This document shows positions 45,294 to 54,600 of a DNA stretch of 64,000 nt, piece after piece. The notes under the pieces were generated by a model. The model ran no database searches. It saw only the letters and a list, made by a program, of their open reading frames with translations, and was not told where the DNA came from. The stretch lies in assembly GCF_013155275.1 (NCBI RefSeq), contig NZ_JABJXS010000003.1, forward strand, positions 582,571 through 646,570, written 5' to 3'. Source of the stretch: Brenneria sp. hezel4-2-4 (GTDB lineage Bacteria; Pseudomonadota; Gammaproteobacteria; Enterobacterales; Enterobacteriaceae). A program made the translations under genes and the position numbers. Within the stretch, counting starts at the first letter, position 1. Every line of letters begins with the position of its first letter.

Positions 45294-47774
45294 ATGAGTC
45301 AGGAAGCACCGGTACTGAGTCCGCAGGAATCGCGTCTTTTACAATCCAGCGCGGCTCCACAGGCCAGACAACAGCGCAGGACAGATAAGATATTGACCGA
45401 AATCCAGCGGGGGAAACCCGGCATTGACGTGGAGCGCGCCCGCTATTTCACCGCGTCGATGCGCGCCACGGAAGGACAATTATTGATCCTGCGCTGGGCG
45501 AAGGCGATGTATCACATTGCGCAGAACATCACGGTTTATATTGATGATGAACAGTTGATCGTCGGCCGGGCCGGTAAGCCGGGGCGTTATGGCATTCTTT
45601 ATCCCGAGCTGGATGGCGATTTTCTTGATGCCGCCATCAGTCAGCTTCCTTCCCGGATGGCGTCGCCGTTTACCATTGATGAGCAGGACAGCGCGGTTAT
45701 CCGTGAGGAGATTTCCCCATACTGGCAAGGTAAAACCTATCATGAGAGCCTGTCTCAGGCATTGCCGGAAGAGACGTTGCGCCTGACCTATGATCCCCAA
45801 GACCAGCAGACTTCCCGCTTTATCGTCAATGAAACCTCCTCTTTCCGCTCATCCATTCAATGGGTGCATGACTATGAAAAGGTATTGCAGCGGGGGTTTA
45901 AAGGTATCCGTCAGGACGCCGAGCAGCGGCTGGCGCAGTTGGATCCGTTTAATCCGCTTGATAGCGTGGAAAAAGCGCCGTTCTTACAGGCGATTATCAT
46001 CGCCGCCGATGCGATCGTGCTGTGGGCGAAGCGTCATGCGCGGCTTGCCGGAGAATTGGCGCAGAAAGAAAATAATCTCCGGCGGCGGCAGGAGCTGCTG
46101 GAGATTGCCGAGCGCTGCGAGCGGGTGCCGGAACACCCGGCGCGGGACTTTCGCGATGCCCTTCAGGCGCAGTGGTTTACCCAGCTCTTTTCCCGCCTGG
46201 AACAGAAAACCGGCACCATTATTTCCAATGGCCGGATGGACCAGTATCTTTTCCCTTATTATCAGCGGGATATCGAGCAGGGCGTATTGAATGACGAGCA
46301 GGCGCTGGAGTGGTTGTCCTGCGTGTGGGTATCCATGGCGCAGTTCGTCGACTTATATATCTCACCGACCGGGGGCGCGTTTAACGAAGGCTATGCGCAC
46401 TGGGAGGCGGTGACCATCGGCGGGCAGACGCCGGACGGTATGGATGCCACCAACGCGTTGTCGCACCTGTTTTTACGCTCCAAACGCGAGTTTCCTTTGC
46501 ATTATCCCGATCTGGCCGCCCGTATTCACAATCGTACGCCGGCGCGTTTTCTTCACGATATCGCGGAGACGATTAAAGAGGGCACCGGCTTTCCTAAATT
46601 GATTAATGATGAGGAAGTCGTTCCCTTGCTGCTATCCAAGGGGGCCGAATTTTCTCAGGCCTATGACTATGCGGTTTCCGGCTGCGCCGAATGCCGGATG
46701 CCGAACCGCGATACTTATACCAGCCCCTGCGCCTATATCAATTTCCCGGCGGCGCTGGAAATGACGCTCTATAACGGGCGGATGAAACGCTACGGTTCAG
46801 AACGGCTCGGTCTGGAAACCGGCGACCCGCTGAATTTCGCCACATGGGAGGATTTTTGGCAGGCCTATATCCGGCAGCATATTAATTTTCTGCGCCACGC
46901 CTTTATCCAGCAAAAGATCATCATCGATTTACGGGCTAAGCATTTTGCCTGGCCGCTAGGCTCGGCCTTGCATGACTTAGCCATGGCGGCCTGCAAAGAT
47001 ATTCATCAGCCGACGATCGACGGCGGGATTGATTTAGGCTACTTCGAATTTATGGGCTACGGCACGGTGATTGATTCGCTGGCGGCGATTAAAAAACTGG
47101 TCTACGAAGAGCGGCGCGTTTCAATGTCTCAGTTGCTGGCGGCGTTGGAAAACGATTTTGAACATCATCAGGTGCTGCGCGCCCTGCTGATGAACGCGCC
47201 TAAATACGGCAACAACGATCCCTATGCCGATGATATCGGCAAAGCGTTGGATAAAGTGTGCCTGGAATTCACCCGTAAATATTCGCGAACGCTGGGCGTG
47301 CATCTGGACCTTCGGCTGGTGCCTTTCACTTCCCACGTGCCGTTCGGCAAAGTGGTGCATGCCACGCCAAACGGCCGTAAGGCCTGGATGCCGCTGTCGG
47401 ATGGCTCATCGGCCTCTCAGGGATGCGATAGCAAAGGGCCGACGGCGGTGCTGCTGTCGAATTATCAGACCAAGAACTACCAGTTCCGCGAACGGGCGGC
47501 GCGATTGCTGAATATTAAATTCACGCCGTCGATTGTCGCGGGGGAGATGGGAACGCGCAAACTGTGCGATTTGATCCGAGCCTGGTGCGATCTGAAATTG
47601 TGGCACGTGCAGTTTAACGTCATTAACCGCGAAACGTTGCTGGCGGCCAAGGCCGATCCCGAACGTTACCGCGGGCTGATTGTGCGTATCGCCGGTTACA
47701 GCGCCTATTTCACCGATTTGTCGCCGGATTTACAGGATGACCTGATCGCCCGCACCGGGCATGAAATGTTTTAG
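45294..47774 (+). CDS. islA: Isethionate sulfite-lyase IslA (glycyl-radical C-S lyase)
   Basis: IslA cleaves isethionate to acetaldehyde and sulfite without oxygen. The 826-residue protein has the radical motif RIAGYSAYF (Gly801) and the thiyl/base motif SGCAECRMPNRDTY (Cys464, Glu466). Remembered residues of Bilophila IslA (Arg189, Gln193, Trp374, Cys468, Glu470, Arg678, Phe682, Gly805) all map with one offset of 4 to Arg185, Gln189, Trp370, Cys464, Glu466, Arg674, Phe678 and Gly801. That includes the sulfonate-binding arginines. It lies between a sulfonate importer and its activase. Acetaldehyde could go to acetyl-CoA or ethanol; sulfite could feed sulfur assimilation. Confidence 0.9.
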   Translation: MSQEAPVLSPQESRLLQSSAAPQARQQRRTDKILTEIQRGKPGIDVERARYFTASMRATEGQLLILRWAKAMYHIAQNITVYIDDEQLIVGRAGKPGRYGILYPELDGDFLDAAISQLPSRMASPFTIDEQDSAVIREEISPYWQGKTYHESLSQALPEETLRLTYDPQDQQTSRFIVNETSSFRSSIQWVHDYEKVLQRGFKGIRQDAEQRLAQLDPFNPLDSVEKAPFLQAIIIAADAIVLWAKRHARLAGELAQKENNLRRRQELLEIAERCERVPEHPARDFRDALQAQWFTQLFSRLEQKTGTIISNGRMDQYLFPYYQRDIEQGVLNDEQALEWLSCVWVSMAQFVDLYISPTGGAFNEGYAHWEAVTIGGQTPDGMDATNALSHLFLRSKREFPLHYPDLAARIHNRTPARFLHDIAETIKEGTGFPKLINDEEVVPLLLSKGAEFSQAYDYAVSGCAECRMPNRDTYTSPCAYINFPAALEMTLYNGRMKRYGSERLGLETGDPLNFATWEDFWQAYIRQHINFLRHAFIQQKIIIDLRAKHFAWPLGSALHDLAMAACKDIHQPTIDGGIDLGYFEFMGYGTVIDSLAAIKKLVYEERRVSMSQLLAALENDFEHHQVLRALLMNAPKYGNNDPYADDIGKALDKVCLEFTRKYSRTLGVHLDLRLVPFTSHVPFGKVVHATPNGRKAWMPLSDGSSASQGCDSKGPTAVLLSNYQTKNYQFRERAARLLNIKFTPSIVAGEMGTRKLCDLIRAWCDLKLWHVQFNVINRETLLAAKADPERYRGLIVRIAGYSAYFTDLSPDLQDDLIARTGHEMF

Positions 47775-47845
47775 ACGGATGTCGTCATTGACGGATGTTC
47801 CGCTGCTGACGGTTAGTTACAGCTTCCGGTTACGGTAAACCTGCC

Positions 47846-48787
47846 ATGTCGTTTCGCGCCGAACAGCCTACGGGCTGGGTATTTAATACTCAGCGTTACT
47901 CTCTGCATGACGGGGAGGGGATCCGCACGGTAGTGTTTTTGAAAGGTTGCCCGCTGCGCTGCGCGTGGTGCAGTAACCCCGAATCCCAGATGGGCAAGCC
48001 GGAAATCGCCGTTGATGTCCGCAAATGTCTGGGCGGCGCGATCTGTGGGCTGTGCGCCCCCCAATGTCAGACGGCGGCGCTGGGTTATGCGCCGTCGGGA
48101 GAGATAAGTATTGACCGCCGCCGCTGCGCTCACTGTCTGCAATGCATCGCCAGTTGCCCGACGCGGGCTTTGCATCATTTTGGCGAACGGATGACGGTGG
48201 GGCAGGTGCTGGATATCGTGGAGTCCGACGCGATTTTTTATCGGCGCTCCGGCGGCGGGTTGACGTTGAGCGGTGGCGAACCCTTGATGCAAGGGGCGTT
48301 CGCGCTGGCGCTATTGCAGGAAGCAAAGAGAAGAAATATCAATACGCTGCTGGAAACCTGCGGCGACGGCAACTGGCCGGTTCTGCGCGAGGTCGCCGGC
48401 TACGCCGATGCCGTTTACTTTGATGTTAAAAGCCTGAGCGACATACGGCACCGCCGGTTTACCCAACGGGGCAATCGCCGCATTCTGACCAATTTATTGC
48501 GTTTACGCCGTGCGTTCCCCGGCTTGCCCATTCATGTCCGCACACCGCTGATTCCGGGGTTTAACGCCACCTGGGACGACATTAAACCGATTATCGACTT
48601 CATTCTTCCGCTGGCGCAGGTCAGCTATGAAATTCTGCCCTACCACCGTTTAGGCCGCGACAAATACCGGCTGCTGGGCCGGGACTATTTTCCGGCGGAG
48701 CAGCGACTGCCGCCCCAACTGGCGAACGATATTATCCGCCAGGCAAAGGCGCGATGCGGTACACGTTATGGCGTATCAGGCGGGTAG
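47846..48787 (+). CDS. islB: IslA activase IslB (radical SAM, with ferredoxin domain)
   Basis: A 313-residue activating enzyme. SAM-cluster cysteines are C35-x3-C39-x2-C42 (GCPLRCAWCSNPE). A ferredoxin insert follows with C61, C67, C70, C74 and C94, C97, C100, C104, the usual two extra [4Fe-4S] clusters. SGGEPLMQ and the late LPYHRLGRDKYRLLGRDY are family-typical. It is 71 bp after islA on the same strand. It contrasts with the short activase at 29724-30572. Confidence 0.9.
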   Translation: MSFRAEQPTGWVFNTQRYSLHDGEGIRTVVFLKGCPLRCAWCSNPESQMGKPEIAVDVRKCLGGAICGLCAPQCQTAALGYAPSGEISIDRRRCAHCLQCIASCPTRALHHFGERMTVGQVLDIVESDAIFYRRSGGGLTLSGGEPLMQGAFALALLQEAKRRNINTLLETCGDGNWPVLREVAGYADAVYFDVKSLSDIRHRRFTQRGNRRILTNLLRLRRAFPGLPIHVRTPLIPGFNATWDDIKPIIDFILPLAQVSYEILPYHRLGRDKYRLLGRDYFPAEQRLPPQLANDIIRQAKARCGTRYGVSGG

Positions 48788-48869
48788 CTGTCTTTGAGTC
48801 ATATTTTCCCTCTCCCGTGTCACAGGGCTTTAACGGTTTTCTTGCAGCGGAGGAACAATTTGCGGTCGG

Positions 48870-49466
48870 CTACCGACTCATTGCCGACGGTTGTTGTTCG
48901 CCGGGCCTGATTCGTTGCCGGGAAAAGGCGTTAAAATAATTCTGTCGTTCCAGCGCGCGCGAAAAGTCGTTGAGCGCGTCTGTCAGGCGTGATTCAAGGG
49001 AGGGACTTAATTCCGGACGGTGATCGTAGTGGGTTATCTGGCTGTCCTGCGCGAAAACGCCGTGCAGGATTTCCTGGGCCTTCAGCGCATTAAGTACCGG
49101 TTTAAGCGCATAATCCAATGCCAGCATATGGTTGGAAGATCCGCCGCTCGCCACCGGTAGAATCACTTTATTTTCAAATGCGCGCTCCGGCAAAACATCG
49201 AGCAGGGTTTTCAGCGCGCCGGTAAAGGAGGCTTTATAGACCGGAGTACTGATGATCACCCCGTCGGCCTCGGTCAACTGATCGACAAAAACCTTCAGGC
49301 CGGGACTGTCGAATTTGGCGTATAACAGATCTTGCGGATCAAAATTAAATAAATTCCAGGGAATAACGTTAATCCCTTTTTTTTCCAGCCAATGTTGGGC
49401 ATAGGTGAGAAGCGCGGTGGATCGGGATGGAAAACGCGGACTGCCGGCAAGGGTAATAACGTTCAT
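48870..49466 (-). CDS. ssuE: NAD(P)H-dependent FMN reductase SsuE
   Basis: SsuE supplies FMNH2 to SsuD-type monooxygenases. The ATG at 49466 (MNVITLAGSPRFPSRSTALL, 198 residues) has AGGAGAG in front; the frame opens 42 bp earlier. The flavodoxin-like fold shows the LAGSPR-x-SRST phosphate loop, the ISTPVYKASFTGALKTLLD block and VASGGSSNHMLALDYALKP. It is transcribed away from the ssuD operon, downstream of the sigma-54 fusion regulator. Confidence 0.92.
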   Translation of the reverse strand: MNVITLAGSPRFPSRSTALLTYAQHWLEKKGINVIPWNLFNFDPQDLLYAKFDSPGLKVFVDQLTEADGVIISTPVYKASFTGALKTLLDVLPERAFENKVILPVASGGSSNHMLALDYALKPVLNALKAQEILHGVFAQDSQITHYDHRPELSPSLESRLTDALNDFSRALERQNYFNAFSRQRIRPGEQQPSAMSR

Positions 49467-49705
49467 TGTCTCTCCTAAAGATGTCATCCTGCTTAATATA
49501 AAAATCACTTAACGATGTGCCTATTAATGCGCGGGCGGATTGCCTCTTGTTACTCGTTGCAAATGATTTACAGTTGGATAACTAATCTATTACCTGAACG
49601 ACAACGGAAGAAATACGTTTTATGGCTGTGGATAGCTAAAAATCGGCAATAGCAATCCGTCGTCGCCTCCGGCAACGGTTATTGCGCCTGTGGTTATTTT
49701 CAGCC

Positions 49706-51643
49706 TTAGGTCATGACGGGCTGTGCCTGCTTATGGGTTTGCCAAATGGCGTCCCTGATATTAATGGCGCGAGGCAGCAATCCCAGGGCGAAGAAACGGT
49801 CGGCGATAATTTGCTGCTCGCGAATAACATGGCTATTCATCGCGGCGGGGGTGTTGCGGCGGCGGGAAAGGGCAAGTTCCAGCGTTGCGCAGGGCAAGCC
49901 CAACTCAGCCGACAGCAGCGCCGTGGCTTCGGCGCGCTGATGGTCGATGAAATTGCCGGTTTTCTGTAGCGCGCCGAACAACTGCCGCAAGATATCCTCC
50001 GACTGTTCCGCAAACCGGCGCCGAGCCAGATAGAACTGCTGGTTTTGCACCCGCTGGCGGCCGTCGGCAAGCACCCGCAGATCGCCGTTACGTTCGGCAT
50101 CGCTAAGCAGCGGATCCCACAAGAGCCAGGCGTCCACCGCCTGATAATCACTGGGGGCCAGCGGGTATTTCGGCGGCGCATAGACAATGCGCACATCCTG
50201 CAAGCTCAGTCCGTGTTCATCAAGTAGCTGAAGCAGCAGGTAATGTACATTGGAACCTTTGTTCACGGCGATACGCTTGCCCCGCAGTTCGGCGACGCCG
50301 GCGATCGGACTGTCGTGCAACACCAGCAACGCCACGCTCTGCGGCGCCGGTGGTTCGTAGGCCACATACACTAACGGACAGCCCTGGGCCTGGGCGAAAA
50401 TCGGCGGAACTTCTCCCGTGGTGCCGAAATCGATTTCGTCGCTGTGCAGCGCATGCAGCAGTTGGGGACCTGCCGGGAATTCGCTCCATGATACGCTGAC
50501 GCCTTGTCCGGCGAAGAGCGATTCCAGACTTTGCCGCGCCTTCAGCACCCCCAGATTACCGAACTTCTGATAGCCGATACGCAATTCCCGGTCGTGACGC
50601 GGGACGGGACAATCTTTATGCCAGCGTATGGCCGTCGCGGCGCTCTGTCGCGGCTTTATCAGGCCCAGGTGCGCCAACTGGGTACGCAGGCTATTGCGGC
50701 TGATCCCCAGCATGGCCGCGGTCTGTATCTGGTTGCGATGGCAGATTTCAAACGCATTGCGCACCAGCGACTGGGTAACGCGCTGGTATATCCGATCGCT
50801 ATCGTTCTGCAAATGCTGGCGGATAATGCGATCCAGCGTCTCCGAATTCTGGGCGAACGGCGTTTCGGTTAATGCGCCGAGCCGCAGTTGCTGAGGATGG
50901 ATCACCGGATCTTTGCTTAGCAGCACGGCGTTATGCAACGTATTTTCCAGCTCACGAATATTTCCCGGCCACGGGTAATCCATCAGCATCTGGTGGGCTT
51001 CCGGCGTCAACTGCAACTGTGGCCGCCCCAGACGACGGGCGTACAGCGACAGGAAATGTTCCGCCAGCAGTGGAATATCTTCCTGGCGTTGCCGCAGCGG
51101 CGGCAGGGCGACGGCCGCGACATTGAGACGATAGTAGAGATCTTCACGAAAGCGTTTTTCACGGATGGCGTGCGCCAGATCCACGTGGGTGGCGGCAATG
51201 ACGCGCACGTTAACCTTGATTGGCTTACGCGAGCCGACCCGGGTGATCTCCCGCTCCTGCAACACCCGCAGCAGTTTAACCTGTAGCGACAGGCTTAGTT
51301 CGCCGATCTCGTCGAGCAACAAGGTTCCTCCCTCGGCCGCTTCAAACCACCCCTGGTGGGTTTCGGTCGCACCGGTGAAAGCGCCTTTCTGATGGCCGAA
51401 CAGTTCCGCTTCGGCCAGATTCTCCGTCAGCGCGCCGCAGTTGACGGCCAGAAAGGGTTGCTGACGCCGCGGGCTATGGTGATGCAGATAGCGTGCAACC
51501 ACTTCTTTACCGGTGCCGGTTTCGCCGACAATCAACACCGTGGCGTCGGTGGGCGCCAGTTGATCCAGTACAGTCTGAAAAGCAATGGAGGCGGGATCGA
51601 TCAATACCGGTTTATCTGAGGCGAAGGGGCGTCGGTTATGCAT
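49706..51643 (-). CDS. Sigma-54-dependent activator fused to an SsuA-like sulfonate-binding domain
   Basis: A 645-residue regulator starting at ATG 51643 (GGAG 7 bp before). Residues about 10-240 form an AAA+ sigma-54 activator domain: Walker A GETGTGKE (40-47), GAFTGA (87-92), Walker [10 protein letters not shown] (106-114). A Fis-type helix-turn-helix is at about 285-330 ([21 protein letters not shown]). Residues 352-640 are a full SsuA-like binding-protein fold without signal peptide ([57 protein letters not shown]), very like the binding protein at 42677. There is no N-terminal receiver or GAF sensor. It probably senses cytoplasmic sulfonates and drives the divergent ssuD operon. Confidence 0.93.
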   Translation of the reverse strand: MHNRRPFASDKPVLIDPASIAFQTVLDQLAPTDATVLIVGETGTGKEVVARYLHHHSPRRQQPFLAVNCGALTENLAEAELFGHQKGAFTGATETHQGWFEAAEGGTLLLDEIGELSLSLQVKLLRVLQEREITRVGSRKPIKVNVRVIAATHVDLAHAIREKRFREDLYYRLNVAAVALPPLRQRQEDIPLLAEHFLSLYARRLGRPQLQLTPEAHQMLMDYPWPGNIRELENTLHNAVLLSKDPVIHPQQLRLGALTETPFAQNSETLDRIIRQHLQNDSDRIYQRVTQSLVRNAFEICHRNQIQTAAMLGISRNSLRTQLAHLGLIKPRQSAATAIRWHKDCPVPRHDRELRIGYQKFGNLGVLKARQSLESLFAGQGVSVSWSEFPAGPQLLHALHSDEIDFGTTGEVPPIFAQAQGCPLVYVAYEPPAPQSVALLVLHDSPIAGVAELRGKRIAVNKGSNVHYLLLQLLDEHGLSLQDVRIVYAPPKYPLAPSDYQAVDAWLLWDPLLSDAERNGDLRVLADGRQRVQNQQFYLARRRFAEQSEDILRQLFGALQKTGNFIDHQRAEATALLSAELGLPCATLELALSRRRNTPAAMNSHVIREQQIIADRFFALGLLPRAINIRDAIWQTHKQAQPVMT

Positions 51644-51722
51644 AAGTAGCTCCGTGGTTACAGCGGTGTGAAAATCCTATCTGAGTGATTGTTAAAGGGC
51701 GAGAGGGGGCGAGATGGGAGAA

Positions 51723-51768
51723 GCTGCAAATGCAGCAGACGCTATTGGCCAGCTGTTGCATTTGCAGC
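51723..51768. promoter_or_regulatory. Two enhancer-like palindromes upstream of the sigma-54 promoter
   Basis: Site 1 is GCTGCA-AA-TGCAGC (51723-51736). Site 2 is GTTGCA-TT-TGCAGC (51755-51768, one arm mismatch). Their starts are 32 bp apart, about three helical turns, and they lie roughly 65-110 bp upstream of the -24/-12 promoter. This is the classical layout for binding sites of a sigma-54 activator, most likely the divergently encoded fusion protein. Confidence 0.65.
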
Positions 51769-51831
51769 AGGAATTAAAGCGGCTTTAATTTATAAATAAT
51801 TGATTTTTATTGTTTTTATCCAGTGTTTATT

Positions 51832-51848
51832 TTGGCATGCATTGTGCT
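51832..51848 (+). promoter_or_regulatory. Sigma-54 (-24/-12) promoter of the ssuD operon
   Basis: TTGGCATGCATTGTGC has GG at 51834-51835 and GC at 51846-51847 with exactly 10 bases between, matching TGGCAC-N5-TTGCA with few mismatches. The predicted transcription start is near 51858, inside the palindrome CGTTATAACG (51854-51863), about 60 bp before the ssuD start. Confidence 0.72.
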
Positions 51849-51917
51849 CGCATCGTTATAACGAAAGTGTGATTTTCTATCTATAAATAAGACATATCGT
51901 TATATGGGAAATGCATA

Positions 51918-53090
51918 ATGAGCCAACCGGTGAAACAAAATATCAACGTTTTTTGGTTTTTACCCACCCACGGCGACGGCCGTTATCTCGGCACCGCTGA
52001 AGGGGGCCGTGCGGTGGATCTTCAGTATCTGCAACAGGTGGCGCTGGCCGCAGACAATCTCGGTTACTACGGCGTACTGATCCCGACGGGTAAAAGCTGC
52101 GAGGATTCATGGCTGATTGCCTCGGCGCTGGCGCCGATCACGCGTCGTCTGCGTTATCTGGTGGCGGTGCGTCCGGGGTTGCAACCGCCGACGCTGGCGG
52201 CGCGCATGGCCGCTACGCTGGATCGCTTATCCGAAGGTCGCCTGTTGATCAACGTGGTGACCGGCGGCGATCCGGTAGAAAACCGCGGGGACGGCATCTT
52301 TCTCAGCCACGCCGAACGCTACGAGGTGACGCAAGAGTTTCTCACCGTCTATTCACGTTTGCTCAAAGGAGAGAAGGTCGACTTCAAGGGAAAACATCTC
52401 CATGTCGAAGGGGCGGAAGTGCTGTTCCCGCCGGTACAGAAAAACGGTCCGCCGCTCTATTTCGGCGGCTCCTCGCCCGAAGCGATTGATGTGGCGGCCA
52501 GCCAGATCGACAGCTACCTGACCTGGGGAGAACCGCTTGAGCAGGTGGCGGAGAAACTGGCGCTGGTGCGCCGGCGGGCGCAGGAAGCAGGGCGGACGCT
52601 GAGTTACGGCATTCGTTTACATGTGATCGTCCGGGAAACCGAGGACGAGGCCTGGGCGGCGGCCGATCGCCTGATCGCCCATCTTGATGAAGACACCATC
52701 GCCAGCGCTCAGAAAATCTTTGCGCGCATGGATTCCACCGGGCAGCGGCGTATGAGCGCCCTGCACGGCGGCTCGCGCGACAGTTTGCGCATCGGCCCCA
52801 ATCTGTGGGCCGGCGTAGGGCTGGTGCGCGGCGGCGCCGGAACCGCGCTGGTGGGGGATCCGCAACAGGTTGCCGAGCGCATCCGCGAGTATCAGGCGCT
52901 GGGGATTGAGAACTTTATTTTTTCCGGCTATCCGCACCTTGAAGAAGCCCATCGCTTCGCCGAACTGGTGATGCCGCTGTTGCCGGTATCGGAAGCGGCG
53001 GAACGCCAGGCGCGTCAGGTGAATACCGGGCCGTTTGGCGAAACCATCGGCGGAGATAAACGGCCGGTTAAACAGGTCAGCGCGAGCTGA
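51918..53090 (+). CDS. ssuD: FMNH2-dependent alkanesulfonate monooxygenase SsuD
   Basis: SsuD uses FMNH2 and O2 to split alkanesulfonates into aldehyde and sulfite. The 390-residue TIM-barrel protein has [35 protein letters not shown] (containing the conserved Cys near position 54 of the E. coli enzyme), [18 protein letters not shown] and [22 protein letters not shown] is 7 bp before the ATG. It is first in the sigma-54-controlled operon 51918-59019, with ssuE nearby as its reductase. Confidence 0.94.
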   Translation: MSQPVKQNINVFWFLPTHGDGRYLGTAEGGRAVDLQYLQQVALAADNLGYYGVLIPTGKSCEDSWLIASALAPITRRLRYLVAVRPGLQPPTLAARMAATLDRLSEGRLLINVVTGGDPVENRGDGIFLSHAERYEVTQEFLTVYSRLLKGEKVDFKGKHLHVEGAEVLFPPVQKNGPPLYFGGSSPEAIDVAASQIDSYLTWGEPLEQVAEKLALVRRRAQEAGRTLSYGIRLHVIVRETEDEAWAAADRLIAHLDEDTIASAQKIFARMDSTGQRRMSALHGGSRDSLRIGPNLWAGVGLVRGGAGTALVGDPQQVAERIREYQALGIENFIFSGYPHLEEAHRFAELVMPLLPVSEAAERQARQVNTGPFGETIGGDKRPVKQVSAS

Positions 53091-53115
53091 GTACGTCGGC
53101 GTCACGGAGCAGAGT

Positions 53116-54528
53116 ATGTCTAAACGGCAGGTAGTGATTATCGGCGGCGGCTTTAGCGGCGCGGCGGTGGCGATCCATCTGGCCCGCGCCGCGCGGCCGG
53201 AGCTGGAGATAACCGTGGTGGAGCCGCGCGCGCAGGTGGGGCAGGGCGTGGCCTATTCCACCATCGACGCGGCGCACCGTATTAATGTGCCGGCGGAAAA
53301 AATGGCGTTGTCGCCTGCGGAACAGGACAGTTTTGAACACTGGTTCGAGGCCGTCGGCGGGTTGCGCGACGACCCCGAAGCGCGCTGGCATGACGGTAAG
53401 ATCTATCCGCGGCGCAACGCGTTCGGCCGCTATATGGCGGAAAAATTCGTCCAGGCGGCAAGCGGCAGAGCAGGTAATCTGCGCCATCTGCAAGACCGCG
53501 CCGTTGATTGGCGCAACGGCGTCGTCGTCACGGAAAAGGGCGTGCGCCTTAAGGCCGACGAAGTCGTGCTGGCCATCAGTCATCCACGGCCGTCGCTGCC
53601 GCGCCCGCTGGCGCAGAAATTGGCGAACCACCCCGGCCTGATCGCCGATCCCTGGCGCAACGGGGCGCTGGATGGCGTCGCGGCGACGGATCGGGTGGCG
53701 ATTATCGGCACCGGGCTAACCATGGCGGATATGGCGGCGTCGTTGCACTCGCGCGGCCACCGCGGTTCCATCGTGGCGTTTTCCCGTCACGGTCTGCTGT
53801 CCCGGCCCAATATCACCGAGGACTTCCCCGACTGGACGCCGGCGGCAGCGCCGACGCTGCCGAATACCCCGCGCGGCTGGCTGCGGCGCATCCGGCAGGA
53901 TATCCGCCGGGCCGCGGCGCAGCGGCTTCCCTGGCAGAAGGTGCTGGATGAAATCCGCACCCACGGACAGCAGTTGTGGCAACAGTGGCCGCTCGTCGAG
54001 CAGCGGCGTTTTTTACGCCACCTGCGCGCCTACTGGGATGCGCACCGCTACCGTATCGCGCCGCAGGTCAGCGCGTTATTGGCGCAACAACAGGCTGCCG
54101 GCGGGCTGCGCGTGCTGGCCGCCCGCCTGCAACAGGCGGCGGCCGACAGCGACAATGTCATCGCCCTGACGCTGCGGCCCCGCGGCGGGCCGCTGGAAAT
54201 GCTGTATGCCGATAAGTTGATCGTCACCACCGGCCCGGCTCACGGAACGCTGCTGGACAGCAATCCGCTGTTTCGGGCGCTGGCGCGACGCGGCGAACTG
54301 CGCGCCGATCCGCTCGGTTTGGGGTTGCTGGTGAATGAGGACAGTCAGGCGATTAACCAGCATGGGCGGGCGAATCCGCATTTGCTGGTCGCCGGCCCCG
54401 CGGCGCGAGGGCGCTTTGGCGAGTTGATCGGTTTCCCGCAGGTGGCCGACCATGCCGAGGCCATCGCTCAGCGGCTACTGGCTGCCGCCGCGTCCGCCGC
54501 CGCGCAACGATGTCCCGCCTCATCCTGA
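53116..54528 (+). CDS. FAD/NAD(P)-binding oxidoreductase of the YdhS/HI0933-like type
   Basis: A 470-residue flavoprotein. The ATG at 53116 (CGGAG upstream) gives MSKRQVVIIGGGFSGAAVAIHLARAA, a dinucleotide-binding GxGxxG turn; the frame opens 81 bp earlier. A second nucleotide site reads VAIIGTGLTMADMAASLHSRG (about residues 190-210). The exact reaction is unknown. Co-location with flavin-dependent monooxygenases suggests an oxidation or reductase role in organosulfur use. It has very high GC, like the rest of the operon, and the next gene starts 72 bp later. Confidence 0.8.
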   Translation: MSKRQVVIIGGGFSGAAVAIHLARAARPELEITVVEPRAQVGQGVAYSTIDAAHRINVPAEKMALSPAEQDSFEHWFEAVGGLRDDPEARWHDGKIYPRRNAFGRYMAEKFVQAASGRAGNLRHLQDRAVDWRNGVVVTEKGVRLKADEVVLAISHPRPSLPRPLAQKLANHPGLIADPWRNGALDGVAATDRVAIIGTGLTMADMAASLHSRGHRGSIVAFSRHGLLSRPNITEDFPDWTPAAAPTLPNTPRGWLRRIRQDIRRAAAQRLPWQKVLDEIRTHGQQLWQQWPLVEQRRFLRHLRAYWDAHRYRIAPQVSALLAQQQAAGGLRVLAARLQQAAADSDNVIALTLRPRGGPLEMLYADKLIVTTGPAHGTLLDSNPLFRALARRGELRADPLGLGLLVNEDSQAINQHGRANPHLLVAGPAARGRFGELIGFPQVADHAEAIAQRLLAAAASAAAQRCPASS

Positions 54529-54600
54529 ATCCATCTGCCCGAGTCAACCGCTAACAATACCCGGCCGGCGCGCCGTTTGGGGTACACCGTGGAGAAAATT

